A DNA stretch of 64,000 bases from Sva-07 sp963717385. GTDB lineage: Bacteria > Actinomycetota > Acidimicrobiia > Acidimicrobiales > Ilumatobacteraceae. Made by a program: the position numbers and the translations under genes. The first letter of the stretch is position 1. Every line of letters begins with the position of its first letter. The notes beneath the pieces were generated by a model that saw only the letters and a program-made list of their open reading frames with translations, was not told the origin of the DNA and made no database searches. Below, piece by piece: positions 26,711-37,952 of this stretch. Where the stretch lies: the NCBI GenBank assembly GCA_963717385.1, contig CAVQWE010000011.1, forward strand, positions 62,001 to 126,000, in the 5' to 3' direction.

Positions 26711-27685
26711 ATGAACAGAACCGAACTCGCCGACGCACTGTTCGACTCCTGCCCCGACGGCGTGCTCCTGGTCGATGCCGATGGCATCATCAACTTGGCC
26801 AACCCCGTTGCAGGATCGCTGTTCGGTGTCGCCGTCATCGAGTTGGTCGGATCATCGATCGACGAATTGGTCCCCCACGAGTTCCGTGCGGCCCATCCCC
26901 GGCGACGAGCAGAGTACGCCGCCGAGCCGACGACACGCCCGATGGGAACCGGCCTCCAGCTGTTCGCGCAGCATTCGACCGGTGTGATGTTCCCCACCGA
27001 GATCAGTCTGAGCCCGTGCACCATCGACGGCGTGCGGTACACCGTTGCCACGATCCGCGATGTCAGCGACCGCCAGGAATCGGCGGCGCAGATGGCGATG
27101 CTGCAAGACCGCGAACGCATCGCCCGCGACCTGCACGACATGGTGATCCAGCGGTTGTTCGCCTCTGGCATGAGCCTGCAAGCAGTACAGGCAACTGCCC
27201 AACCACCGATGGTGGCTGAACGGATCGCTGCAACGATCAGCGATCTCGACGACACGATCCGCGAGCTCCGAGCAGCGATCTTCCGGCTGGGTCAGCACGG
27301 CGAGCGGCGCACGCTGTCGGCACAGATCACCGAATTGGTCCACGAACGCGCACGCCACCTCGGATTCGAGCCGGTGCTCAAGTTCGTCGGCGACATCGAC
27401 AGCGTGCCCGACTTCATCGCAGATCAACTGGTGGCGACGGTCACCGAGGGGTTGTCGAACGTGGTTCGCCACGCAGATGCCACCGCTGCCGAGGTCAAGA
27501 TCAAGCGCATCTCCGACGGCGTGTCGCTGCAGATCATCGACGACGGCGTCGGCCTGCCCAACGAGCCGAAGCGATCTGGCGGGCTCTCGAACATGATGTG
27601 GCGCGCAGCCGAACTCGGCGGGAGCTGCACGGTGAGCCCCAACGCACCAGCCGGAACGTGTCTGGTGTGGAACGTTCCGGTCTGA
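26711..27685 (+). CDS. PAS-domain sensor histidine kinase, DevS/DosT-like transmitter (HisKA_3)
   Basis: A 324-residue soluble kinase. Residues about 5-120 form one PAS domain (FDSCPDGVLLVDADGIINLA). The HisKA_3 dimerisation segment RERIARDLHDMVIQRLFASG carries the phosphorylated His142, and the HATPase domain has TEGLSNVVRHADATAA and IIDDGVGLPNEP. The transmitter closely resembles the mycobacterial DevS/DosT pattern, but the two GAF domains that bind haem there are absent, so the signal must be different or bound by PAS. It faces the DevR-like gene tail to tail with only 16 nt between. Confidence 0.9.
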   Translation: MNRTELADALFDSCPDGVLLVDADGIINLANPVAGSLFGVAVIELVGSSIDELVPHEFRAAHPRRRAEYAAEPTTRPMGTGLQLFAQHSTGVMFPTEISLSPCTIDGVRYTVATIRDVSDRQESAAQMAMLQDRERIARDLHDMVIQRLFASGMSLQAVQATAQPPMVAERIAATISDLDDTIRELRAAIFRLGQHGERRTLSAQITELVHERARHLGFEPVLKFVGDIDSVPDFIADQLVATVTEGLSNVVRHADATAAEVKIKRISDGVSLQIIDDGVGLPNEPKRSGGLSNMMWRAAELGGSCTVSPNAPAGTCLVWNVPV

Positions 27686-27696
27686 ACGACCGGAAC
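27674..27696. terminator. Hairpin between converging kinase and response regulator genes
   Basis: GTTCCGGTC (27674-27682) and GACCGGAAC (27688-27696) pair perfectly around TGAAC, which contains the kinase stop codon. It is a likely bidirectional transcription stop, or part of one. Confidence 0.5.
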
Positions 27697-27701
27697 GCAG
27701 C

Positions 27702-28349
27702 TCACATCTCGTTGCGGTGACGTTCGACCAGCCGTGCGGCGAGCGCTGCGGCCTCGGTCCGTCGTGACATGCCCAGTTTGGCCAGCAGGTTGGACACGTA
27801 GTTCTTCACCGTCTTCTCGGCCAGGTACATCTCCTGTGCGATCTGACGGTTCGTGTTCCCCTCCCCGATCAGGTCGAAGATGCGTCGCTCCTGTGCGGTC
27901 AGATCTTCGAGTCGCCCCTCCTCGCTCTCACGAAGGCGGCGGCTGGCCAAACGCACTTCAGCATCGTCGAGGTAGCGACGACCATCGGCGACACCGCGGA
28001 TCGCATCGACCAGCTCGTTGCTCCGAATCTGTTTGAGCACGAAGCCCGCAGCACCGGCGAGGCCGGCATCGACGAGCGCACGGTCGCTGTCGAACGACGT
28101 CAGGATCAACACATGCACGTCGGGGAACTCGCTGGTGATCTGACGGCAGACGTCGATGCCGTTGTGTCCCTCTTCGCCGAGCCGCACGTCGAGTACGGCC
28201 ACATCGGGGGTGAGCTCGCGAATCCCGGCGATGGCCTCGTCGGCGGTGCCGGCCTCGCCGACGACGGTGAGGTCACTCTCGGCTCCGAGTGCTGCGGCGA
28301 TTCCTCGACGAACGACTTCGTGGTCATCGAGCAGGAAGACACGGATCAT
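27702..28349 (-). CDS. DevR/DosR-like response regulator (NarL/FixJ family)
   Basis: A 215-residue regulator. The receiver domain begins MIRVFLLDDHEVVRRGIAAA, has the phospho-acceptor Asp54 in VAVLDVRLGEE and Lys106 in FVLKQIRSNE. The LuxR-type HTH is LTAQERRIFDLIGEGNTNRQ then MYLAEKTVKNYVSNLLAKLG. Lys179, Lys182 and Asn183, the residues that contact DNA bases in M. tuberculosis DosR, are present at identical numbering. It probably binds the 15-bp boxes in this window. It lies 78 nt downstream of a tandem usp gene that has a box, suggesting autoregulation. An alternative start at 28388 would add 13 residues. Confidence 0.93.
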   Translation of the reverse strand: MIRVFLLDDHEVVRRGIAAALGAESDLTVVGEAGTADEAIAGIRELTPDVAVLDVRLGEEGHNGIDVCRQITSEFPDVHVLILTSFDSDRALVDAGLAGAAGFVLKQIRSNELVDAIRGVADGRRYLDDAEVRLASRRLRESEEGRLEDLTAQERRIFDLIGEGNTNRQIAQEMYLAEKTVKNYVSNLLAKLGMSRRTEAAALAARLVERHRNEM

Positions 28350-28427
28350 GCTGCCATTGTCGCTCACGCGACGGGCAACGACTGCCATACCAATGCGCCG
28401 ACTGTCGCCGGGCCTTCAGTGCCGTGC

Positions 28428-29360
28428 TCAGTGATCGATGGGCACGACGGCAATCGGCAGGTGCACGTGATGCAGCAGCCACGTCGACACCGATCCGAGC
28501 AACGCAGCACCGACGGCGCCGTGCCCGCGGGCACCCACCACGACCAGGTCGGCCTGTTCGGCATGCAACGCCAGCGCAGAACGAGGCGTGCCCCGAACGA
28601 ACTCACGCTCGACGGTGACGCCACGGACGAGGGCCAGGTCGGCAACGGTGTCGACCAGATGGTGAAACCGTTCAGCAGCGAGGTCGCTCGCATCCGGGAA
28701 GAAGAACGCATCGGCGCCGACCGCGAGCGGCGTGGCATCCCAGACCCACACGACCACCACCGTGCCACCCGGCGCAGCGAAGTCGATCGCCCAACGCAAC
28801 GCCACCATCGAGTTCGGCGAGCCATCGCAGCCCACCAGCAGCCGCTGCACCCGTTGCGGTGCGGCATCGCCGGGAACCACGATCGTCGGAACCGACGCGT
28901 GCGTCGCACACTGCGTGCTGGTCGAGCCGAGCAGGAGCCGGGCGAACCCGCCGCGGCCCCGACTGCCGATCACGAGCATCGATGCCGACTCCGAGGCTTC
29001 GAGGAGCACCTGGGCCGGGCCACCATGGCCGACCGTTGCGGTGACGGGCACCGCAACGTCGCCACCGACTCGAGTTGCGACCTCAGCGATGTCATGCGCC
29101 GCGGCATCGTGGAGTTCGTTCTCGTCGAACGGCATCACGGCAGGCGACGACATGGGGTACGCACCGACGACCGGGGTCTGCCAGGCCGAGACCAGCGAGA
29201 TCGCCGATCCACGCTCGGCCACGTTCACCAGAGCCCACTCGAGTGCGTTGGCGGCGCAGTCGGATCCGTCGAGCCCCACGATCCAGGTTCCACGCTCGAC
29301 TGCAGGCAACGCCTCAGCGCTCGAGGTCGCCGCCATCATCGAACCGATTGTCGACTCCAT
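28428..29360 (-). CDS. Universal stress protein, tandem two-domain
   Basis: A 310-residue protein. Domain 1 starts RGTWIVGLDGSDCAANALEW and ends SMLVIGSRGRGGFARLLLGS; domain 2 starts RLLVGCDGSPNSMVALRWAI and ends LVVVGARGHGAVGAALLGSV. ATG 29360 was chosen because GAGAGAGG lies just upstream; a longer frame to 29492 crosses the promoter box. It is expressed leftward from the box at 29458-29472 and probably extends into the DevR-like gene. Confidence 0.9.
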   Translation of the reverse strand: MESTIGSMMAATSSAEALPAVERGTWIVGLDGSDCAANALEWALVNVAERGSAISLVSAWQTPVVGAYPMSSPAVMPFDENELHDAAAHDIAEVATRVGGDVAVPVTATVGHGGPAQVLLEASESASMLVIGSRGRGGFARLLLGSTSTQCATHASVPTIVVPGDAAPQRVQRLLVGCDGSPNSMVALRWAIDFAAPGGTVVVVWVWDATPLAVGADAFFFPDASDLAAERFHHLVDTVADLALVRGVTVEREFVRGTPRSALALHAEQADLVVVGARGHGAVGAALLGSVSTWLLHHVHLPIAVVPIDH

Positions 29361-29457
29361 CGCTTCACCTCTCTCCGCCGGGACATCCCCGAGCTGGTCG
29401 CCTTGCGACGCATCAACATCCATTGCAACGATCAAGCCACGCTGCCGGGCGAGATGG

Positions 29458-29472
29458 CAGGGCCGAAAGTCA
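29458..29472 (-). promoter_or_regulatory. DosR-like box for the leftward usp-regulator unit
   Basis: On the minus strand TGACTTTCGGCCCTG, 97 nt before ATG 29360. This copy is the closest of the set to mycobacterial sites of the GGACTTTCGGCCCT type. Confidence 0.72.
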
Positions 29473-29554
29473 CGCGAGCGACGATCGGCCACTCATCATC
29501 CACTTTCGACGTTCGCTCGCGGTGGCGGCCAGTCGGCGCTCGGGTACGGCTCAT

Positions 29555-29569
29555 TGACCTTGGCCCCTG
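29555..29569 (+). promoter_or_regulatory. DosR-like box for the ahpD/P-type ATPase unit
   Basis: TGACCTTGGCCCCTG, 63 nt before ATG 29633. With the oppositely oriented copy at 29458 it makes a two-box divergent control region of 272 nt. Confidence 0.72.
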
Positions 29570-29632
29570 TTCACGGCTGGTGAATGGTCGCGACGATGGA
29601 CTCACTACTTGTCAACGAATCGAGGAGCAGCA

Positions 29633-29984
29633 ATGACCGAGGACTACCCCGCACTACGCACCGAACTCCGCCAGGGCTACCGCGACTTGATGCAGGCGAT
29701 CCCCGACCAGATGAAGGGCTTCGGTGACCTCCACCGCGTCAGCGGTCAAGGACGGTGCGCTCCCGCAGGCGACCAAGGAGTTGATGGCGGTCGCCATCGC
29801 CATCTGCACCCGCTGCGACGACTGCATCACGCTGCACATGCACGACGCACTTCGGGCAGGAGCCACCCCCGAAATGGTTCACGAGACCATCGGCGTGGCA
29901 CTCCTGATGGGTGGCGGCCCAGCGTCGACCTACGCAACCCATGCCATGCGAGCGCTCGAGCAGTTCAGCGCGCCAGCGCAGTAG
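29633..29984 (+). CDS. AhpD-like alkylhydroperoxidase/CMD family protein (frameshifted as read)
   Basis: About 116 residues. The N-terminal half (YRDLMQAIPDQMKGFGDLHR) and the C-terminal half (VKDGALPQATKELMAVAIAI, CTRCDDCITLHMHDAL) lie in different frames. The break is near 29735 and fits one extra base. The CxxC redox pair and the downstream His of AhpD/CMD proteins (CDDCITLHMH) are intact. It probably acts as a peroxidase or disulfide reductase. GAGGAG precedes ATG 29633, and the P-type ATPase gene follows after 16 nt. Confidence 0.85.
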
Positions 29985-30000
29985 TGAGCCTGGCGTCAGT

Positions 30001-32812
30001 GTGATCGCACCCTGGGCGGCGGAGGCAACCGATGTCGCCCTCGCGTTCGACACCGACCTCGACGGCGGTCTGTCCGTCGTCGAGGCAGCCGGACGACTGG
30101 CCGAGTTCGGTCCGAACGAACTCGATCCAGGAACCACCGCGACCATCGTGGCGCCGGTTGCTCGACCAGTTCGTCGATCCGTTGGTCGTGCTCCTCCTTG
30201 CGGCAATTGTCGTCTCGCTGCTCGCGTGGTGGTTCGACGGTGCCGACGACACACCCATCGAAGCCCTGGTGATCGCCGCGATCGTCGTCGCCAACGCCCT
30301 GCTCGGGTTCTGGCAGGAGCGAAAGGCCGAACGCGCCGTCGATGCGCTGCGCGACCTCACGGCGAGCCATGTGCGCGTCGTGCGCGGCGGGCGAGTCGAG
30401 TCGGTGGCGAGCACACAACTCGTCCGCGGCGACGTCGTGCTCTTCGCTGAAGGTGACATGGTCGGCGCCGACTGTCGGATCACGGACAGCGCCTCGCTGC
30501 AAATCGCCGAGGCGGCCCTCACCGGCGAGTCGGTTCCGGTGGCCAAGTCGATCGAGCCGGTTGCGCCGGAGTGCGAACTCGCCGACCGGACGAACATGTC
30601 CTACAACGGCACCGCTGTGGTCCGTGGCCGCGGGCGTGGGGTCGTGGTGGCCACCTCGATGGACACCGAGATCGGACGGATTGCCTCGCTGCTCGATTCG
30701 GCAACCGAGGAACGCACACCACTGCAGCAGCAGATCGCGTGGCTGGGCCGTGCGCTCGGCATCACCGTGGTGGTGTTGGCCGCCATCGTCGTCGCCGCGA
30801 TCCTCGTTTCGTCACCCATCTCCGGTGCCGCCGAGGTGATCGATGCGTTGCTCGTCGGCGTCTCGCTCGCCGTTGCCGCCGTACCCGAAGGTCTCCCCGC
30901 GATCCTCTCGGTGGTGTTGGCCCTCGGCGTGCAACGCATGGCATCAGAGCGCGCGATCGTGAAACGGCTGTCGTCGGTGGAGACCCTCGGGTCCGCGTCG
31001 GTGATCTGCACCGACAAGACCGGCACGTTGACCCGCAACGAGATGACGATCGTCAAGGTCGTCACGCCGTCGGTCGAGGTCGACGTCACCGGGATCGGGT
31101 ACGAACCGGTCGGCGAGGTCCGGGTGAACGGCGAACGGGTGCATGACGAGCTGCTGCGTCGCGAAGTCGAACTGGTGCTCGAAGGGGGCTCGCTCGCCAA
31201 CGACGCAACACTGCGCTCAGATGGCGACGGATGGGAGGTACTTGGGGACCCGACCGAAGCAGCCTTCCTCGTCGCCGAACGAAAGCTCGGGCTGACCGCT
31301 GGGCGAACGGCCCGCTTCGAACGCGTCGCCGAGGTGCCGTTCACCTCCGAGCGCAAATTGATGACGACGGTCGACCTCGACAGCGAGGCTGAACACGAGC
31401 AGAACCACCACGATCGCCGCGAGTTCGTACTCGTCACCAAGGGGGCACCCGACGTATTGCTCGGCCGCTGCACCCATGAACGGGTCGGCGGCGATGTCGT
31501 CGAACTGACCCCACAGCGCCGCGACCACATCCTGGCCGACGTCGAACGACTCGCCGACGATGCCCTGAGGACGTTGGCCGTCGCCTACCGACGCCTCGAC
31601 ACGGTGGCCGACGACATCGACGAGTCCCACGAGCACGATCTGGTCCACCTCGGCATCGTCGGCATCGTCGACCCGCCGCGACCAGAGGTGATCGAGGCCG
31701 TTGCCGATGCGCAGCGCGCCGGTGTGCGGGTGATCATGATCACCGGTGACCACCCCCGCACCGCTGGCCGCATCGGGCAACAGCTGGGTATCGAGACCGA
31801 CGCAGCGGCGAGCGCCGGAGGCCAGAACGGAACCGGTGTCACCGGTGCGGAACTCGGCAAACTCGACGAGGCCGAGTTTGCCGCCACGGTGGGCCGCCGT
31901 TCGGTGTTCGCTCGGGTGTCGCCTGAACAGAAACTGCGCATCGTCGAAGCACTGCAGCATGACGGCCAGATCGTGGCGATGACCGGAGACGGCGTGAACG
32001 ACGCACCGGCGCTGCGGCAGGCCGAGATCGGCGTGGCGATGGGGATCAATGGCACCGAGGTCTCCAAAGAGGCCGCCGACATGATCCTCGCCGACGACAA
32101 CTTCGCCACCATCCTGAGCGCCGTACGCGAGGGCCGCGAGATCTTCGCCGACATCCGCAAGTTCCTCCGCTACCTGCTGGCGTCGAACGCAGGAGAAGTC
32201 CTGGTGATGTTCGTCGGCGTGCTCGCCGCCGGAGCGCTCGGCCTGACCGACGCCAGCGGCGACGGCCTGGCGGTGCCGCTGTTGGCGACGCAGATCCTGT
32301 GGATCAATCTGCTGACCGACAGCGCGCTTGCGCTGGCACTCGGAGTGGATCCCGCCGTGGAAGACGTGATGAACGTGCCGCCCCGGCGTATCACCGACCG
32401 CATCGTCGACCGGTCGATGATCATCACGATTGCACTGATCGGCGTGACGTCGGCGGTCGTCGGGTTGATCGCGCTCGACCTCGAACTGGCGGGTGGCATG
32501 CTCGGCGGATCGGGCGACATCGAGACGGCACGCACGATGGTGTTCACCACCATCGTGCTCGCACAGATCTTCAACGCGTTCAACGCCCGATCCGACACGG
32601 TGAGCGCCTTCGTCCGGCCGTTCGACAATCGCCTGCTCTGGGCTGCTGCCGGCTTGACCGTGGCACTACAGATCGCCGTCGTGCACGCCCCGCCACTCCA
32701 ACGTGCCTTCGACACCGAGCCGCTCGACGTGACCCGATGGGCGATCTGTCTCGGACTTGCCTCAGCGGTGCTCTGGGTGGACGAAATCCGCAAGGCCATC
32801 CAACGCCGCTGA
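30001..32812 (+). CDS. P-type cation-transporting ATPase, P2A (CtpF/Ca2+-ATPase-like; frameshifted as read)
   Basis: About 936 residues. The cation-ATPase N domain (AGRLAEFGPNELDPG) is in one frame; the rest, from WRRLLDQFVDPLVVLLLAAI, is in the next, with a one-base shift near 30148. Motifs: LTGESVPVAK (A domain), VPEGLPAIL in M4, ICTDKTGTLTRNEM with the phosphorylated Asp, ITGDHPRTAG, and MTGDGVNDAPALRQA. SNAGEVLVMF in M5 and INLLTDSALALALGVDP in M6 keep the SERCA-type Glu, Asn, Thr and Asp ligands, supporting Ca2+ or a similar cation. Mycobacterial ctpF (Rv1997) is a DosR-regulon member, matching the box upstream of ahpD. Confidence 0.9.
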
Positions 32813-32820
32813 CCGTCTGC

Positions 32821-32835
32821 TGACCTTCGCCCCTG
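32821..32835 (+). promoter_or_regulatory. DosR-like box upstream of the acs-pdh operon
   Basis: TGACCTTCGCCCCTG, 9 nt after the ATPase stop and 35 nt before ATG 32871. Confidence 0.72.
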
Positions 32836-32870
32836 GCCAAGAGCGGCGAAGCGAGGTCTACTCGAAGTTG

Positions 32871-34693
<1,823 letters not shown>

Positions 34694-34697
<4 letters not shown>

Positions 34698-35731
34698 CCA
34701 CCGACCACGACCTGCAACGGCGGCTGCTGGCCGACATGATCCGCATTCGAGTGTTCGAGGAGCGATGCGCCGAGCTGTACGGCGAGTCGAAGATCCGCGG
34801 GTTCCTGCACCTGTACATCGGCGAGGAGGCGGTCGCCACCGGGGTGATCAACTGCCTGCAACCCGACGATGCCGTCCTCGCCACCTATCGAGAACACGGC
34901 CACGCGCTGCTGCGGGGAGTACCGGCGGATTCGATCATGAGCGAGATGTTCGGCAAGGCCACCGGATGCTCGGGTGGTCGGGGCGGTTCGATGCACCTGT
35001 TCGACGCGACGACACGATTCTTCGGCGGCAATGCGATCGTCGGTGGACATCTCCCGCTGGCCGTCGGGCTCGGGCTCGCCGACCAGATGCTCGGGCGCAC
35101 CGGTTCGGTGACCGTCTGCTTCTTCGGCGAAGGCGCGATGGCCGAAGGCGAGTTCCACGAGGCGATGAACCTCGCAGCGCTCTGGAACGTGCCGGTGCTG
35201 TTCTGCTGCGAGAACAACCGCTATGCGATGGGAACCTCGCTGAAGTCGAGCGAGTCCCAGGTCGACCTGGCGCTCAAGGCGGCGAGCTATGCGATCCCGG
35301 CATGGAGTGTGGACGGCATGGACGTCATGGAGGTACATCGGGCGACCACGAAAGCGCTGTCAGCGATTCGGGCGAGTGGCGGCCCGATGTTCATCGAGTA
35401 CCAGACGTATCGGTTCCGCGCCCACTCGATGTTCGACCCGGACCTGTATCGAGATCCCGACGAGGTCGAACGTTGGAAAGAGCGCGATCCGATCACCACC
35501 TTTGCGGGTCGCCTCGTCGCTGACGACGTGATCACCGACGACGAACTCGAAGCGATGTGGGCCGCCGCCCGCGACGAGACCGAGGATGCGGTCGCCGCCG
35601 CGGACGCTGCCCCGATCGAATCGGTCGACACCCTGCTCGACCACGTCACCCGCCCCGTCGGTCCCCCAACCCAGGTTCCCCCTGCCCAGGTCTCCGGGAA
35701 CCACGATGAAGTCGACGAGGTGTGGCCATGA
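34694..35731 (+). CDS. pdhA: 2-oxoacid dehydrogenase E1 component, alpha subunit (pyruvate/acetoin type)
   Basis: A 345-residue thiamine-diphosphate enzyme subunit: IRGFLHLYIGEEAVATGVIN, YREHGHALLRGV, GRGGSMHLFD and the TPP motif CFFGEGAMAEGEFHEAMNLA ... CENNRYAMGT. It decarboxylates a 2-oxoacid and transfers the acyl group to E2 lipoate. Pyruvate is most likely; acetoin is an alternative for this subfamily. The final 40 residues are a Pro-rich extension. ATGA overlaps join it to acs upstream and to the beta-subunit gene. Confidence 0.9.
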
Positions 35732-36720
35732 GCGAGCTGGCTGAGATCACGTATCGGGATGCGATGCGCGAGGCGCTGCGAGAGGCCTTGGCCACCGACG
35801 ACCGGGTGTTCATCATGGGCGAGGACGTTGCCGACTACGGCGGCACGTACGCCGTCACCAAAGGGCTGCACGAGGAATTCGGACGCGACCGGGTTCGCAA
35901 CACGCCGCTGTCGGAATCGGGGTTCGTCGGCGCCGGCATCGGCGCAGCCCTCGGCGGGCTGCGTCCGATCGTCGAGATCATGACGGTGAACTTCAGCCTG
36001 TTGGCGCTCGACCAGTTGGTGAACACCGCGGCGGCGCTGCTGCACATGTCCGGCGGCCAGTTCAACGTGCCGTTGGTGGTCCGTACCACCACCGGCGCCG
36101 GCCGCCAGCTGGCGGCGCAGCATTCACACAGCCTCGAGGGCTGGTTCGCTCACGTCCCCGGCCTCAAGGTGATCGCACCCGCCACGCCCTCCGACGCGAG
36201 ATGGATGCTGCCGACCGCACTCGCCGATCCGAACCCGGTGATCATCTTCGAGCACTCCGGGCTGTACAACGACCGCGGCCCGGTCGACCCCGACGGCGGG
36301 CCGGTCGACATCGACCGAGCCGTGATTCGCCGGGCTGGCGAGCACCTGACGATCGTGGCGTGGGCAGGGATGCTGCCCAAGGCGCTGGCGGCCGCCGAGC
36401 AGCTCGCCGCCGACGGCATCTCCGCCGAGGTGATCGACCTTCGTTCGCTGCGACCGATCGACCTGCCCACGATCACCGCCTCGGTGCAGCGAACCCATCG
36501 CGCCCTCGTCGTCGACGAAGGTTGGCGCACCGGCGGCCTCAACGCCGAGCTCGCGGCTGCGATCACCGAGACCTGTTTCTGGACACTCGACGCGCCGGTC
36601 GGGCGGCTCGCCAGCCTCGAAGTGCCGATCCCGTACGCCAAGCACCTGGAGACCGCCGCGATTCCTCAGATTGCCGACATCGTCGCTGCCGCACACGCTC
36701 TCACCGGTCGCGCGACATGA
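35728..36720 (+). CDS. pdhB: 2-oxoacid dehydrogenase E1 component, beta subunit
   Basis: A 330-residue E1-beta: ITYRDAMREALREALATDDR, FIMGEDVADYGGTYAVTKGL, TPLSESGFVGAGIGAALGGL, HSHSLEGWFAHVPGLKVIAP and the C-terminal transketolase domain EVIDLRSLRPIDLPTI. It completes the E1 active site with the alpha subunit. It is translationally coupled on both sides. Confidence 0.92.
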   Translation: MSELAEITYRDAMREALREALATDDRVFIMGEDVADYGGTYAVTKGLHEEFGRDRVRNTPLSESGFVGAGIGAALGGLRPIVEIMTVNFSLLALDQLVNTAAALLHMSGGQFNVPLVVRTTTGAGRQLAAQHSHSLEGWFAHVPGLKVIAPATPSDARWMLPTALADPNPVIIFEHSGLYNDRGPVDPDGGPVDIDRAVIRRAGEHLTIVAWAGMLPKALAAAEQLAADGISAEVIDLRSLRPIDLPTITASVQRTHRALVVDEGWRTGGLNAELAAAITETCFWTLDAPVGRLASLEVPIPYAKHLETAAIPQIADIVAAAHALTGRAT

Positions 36721-37952
36721 CCGACAGCAACGCCTTCGAGTACGCGATGCCGTCACTCGGCGCGGACATGGACGAGGGCCGGGTGATCGAGTGGCGGGTC
36801 GCGCAGGGTGACACCGTGCACCGGGGCGACCTGATCGCGGTGGTCGAAACGGAGAAGTCCGACATCGACATCGAGATCTGGCACGACGGCATCATCGACG
36901 AGTTCCTCGTCGAGATCGGCGAACTCGTCGATGTCGGCACCCCGATCGCCCGACTGCACACCATCGACGGCGCGGCGCCACCATCCGGGTCGTCTCCTCC
37001 CCAAGAAGCCCCCACCCCCGAAGCGCCCACCCACACGAAAAATCCCGCTGACGTTGCGCCCAGCGCAACGTCAGCGCGCGATTTCGGTGCAGGGGCGGAG
37101 CCGATCACCGCGACAGCCGGGCGAGTGCCGGCATCACCACTCGCTCGGCGACTCGCCGCCACTCGCGGGATCGACCTCGGAGCGCTCCGCGGCAGCGGGC
37201 CGGGCGGCGCGGTGATCGAGGCCGACGTGATCGCCGCCGCGACCGACAGCCCGGCACCGGCACAACCCGCTGCACCGCGCCGTTCGGCGGACACGATGCG
37301 TGCGTTGATCGCGGAACGCATGTCGACGGCCAACCGCGAGATCCCGCACTACTACCTGTCACGCGATCTCGACGTCGGCCCGCTCGAGTCCTGGTTGGCC
37401 GAGCGAAACGCCGAACGTGCCATCAGCGAGCGAATCCTGCCCGCCGCATGCTTCATCCGTGCCGTCGCCCTCGCCGCGGCCCGGCACCACGAGCTCAACG
37501 GGTTCTGGGTCGACGACCACTTCGAGCCGGCCGACTCGGTCAACGTCGCGATGGCGATCTCGCTGCGGCGTGGCGGGTTGATCACCCCGCAGATCGAGCG
37601 AGCCGACGAACGTTCACTCGACGAGGTGATGACCGCCCTGACCGAGCTGGTCGCAGCGGCTCGCACCGGCAACCTGCGAGCGAGCTGGATGACCGGCGCA
37701 ACGATCACCGTCACTCACCTCGGCAACACCGGTGCCGATCTCGTGCACGGCGTGATCTCGCCGCCGCAGGTCGCGCTCGTCGGATTCGGCCGCACCCGCA
37801 CCGTCCCCTGGGTGATCGACGACCGCCTCGTCGTGCGACCCGTCGCAACCAGCACGCTCGCCGCCGACCACCGCGCCACCGACGGCGCAGTCGGCAGCCG
37901 ATTTCTCGCCACCCTCGCCACGCTCATCGACCATCCGGAGGACCTCCTGTGA
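36717..37952 (+). CDS. pdhC: 2-oxoacid dehydrogenase E2 component (dihydrolipoamide acyltransferase)
   Basis: A 411-residue E2. The N-terminal lipoyl domain (about 1-80) has VVETEKSDIDIEI with lipoyl Lys47. A Pro/Thr/Ala linker (about 82-135) contains the palindromic element at 37036-37086. The E3-binding domain is VPASPLARRLAATRGIDL (about 139-175). The catalytic domain ends with STLAADHRATDGAVGSRFL, carrying the active-site His and Asp. The E3 dihydrolipoamide dehydrogenase is not in the window. GTGA overlap couples it to the acyl carrier protein gene. Confidence 0.93.
   Translation: MTDSNAFEYAMPSLGADMDEGRVIEWRVAQGDTVHRGDLIAVVETEKSDIDIEIWHDGIIDEFLVEIGELVDVGTPIARLHTIDGAAPPSGSSPPQEAPTPEAPTHTKNPADVAPSATSARDFGAGAEPITATAGRVPASPLARRLAATRGIDLGALRGSGPGGAVIEADVIAAATDSPAPAQPAAPRRSADTMRALIAERMSTANREIPHYYLSRDLDVGPLESWLAERNAERAISERILPAACFIRAVALAAARHHELNGFWVDDHFEPADSVNVAMAISLRRGGLITPQIERADERSLDEVMTALTELVAAARTGNLRASWMTGATITVTHLGNTGADLVHGVISPPQVALVGFGRTRTVPWVIDDRLVVRPVATSTLAADHRATDGAVGSRFLATLATLIDHPEDLL
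37036..37086. repeat. REP-like palindromic element inside the E2 linker coding sequence
   Basis: Perfect 14-bp inverted arms (37046-37059 and 37063-37076) around a CCA loop, flanked by CGAAAAATC (37036-37044) and GATTTCG (37080-37086). The edges and the CAGCGCAAC core match the element at 7417-7473. It is in frame and encodes about residues 107-124 of the flexible linker. Confidence 0.65.

Noticed and set aside
28350..28427. A possible box (ACTGAAGGCCC on the minus strand) directly before the DevR-like gene
   Set aside because: It lacks the TGAC half and matches too few positions; the regulator is better explained by read-through from the box at 29458.
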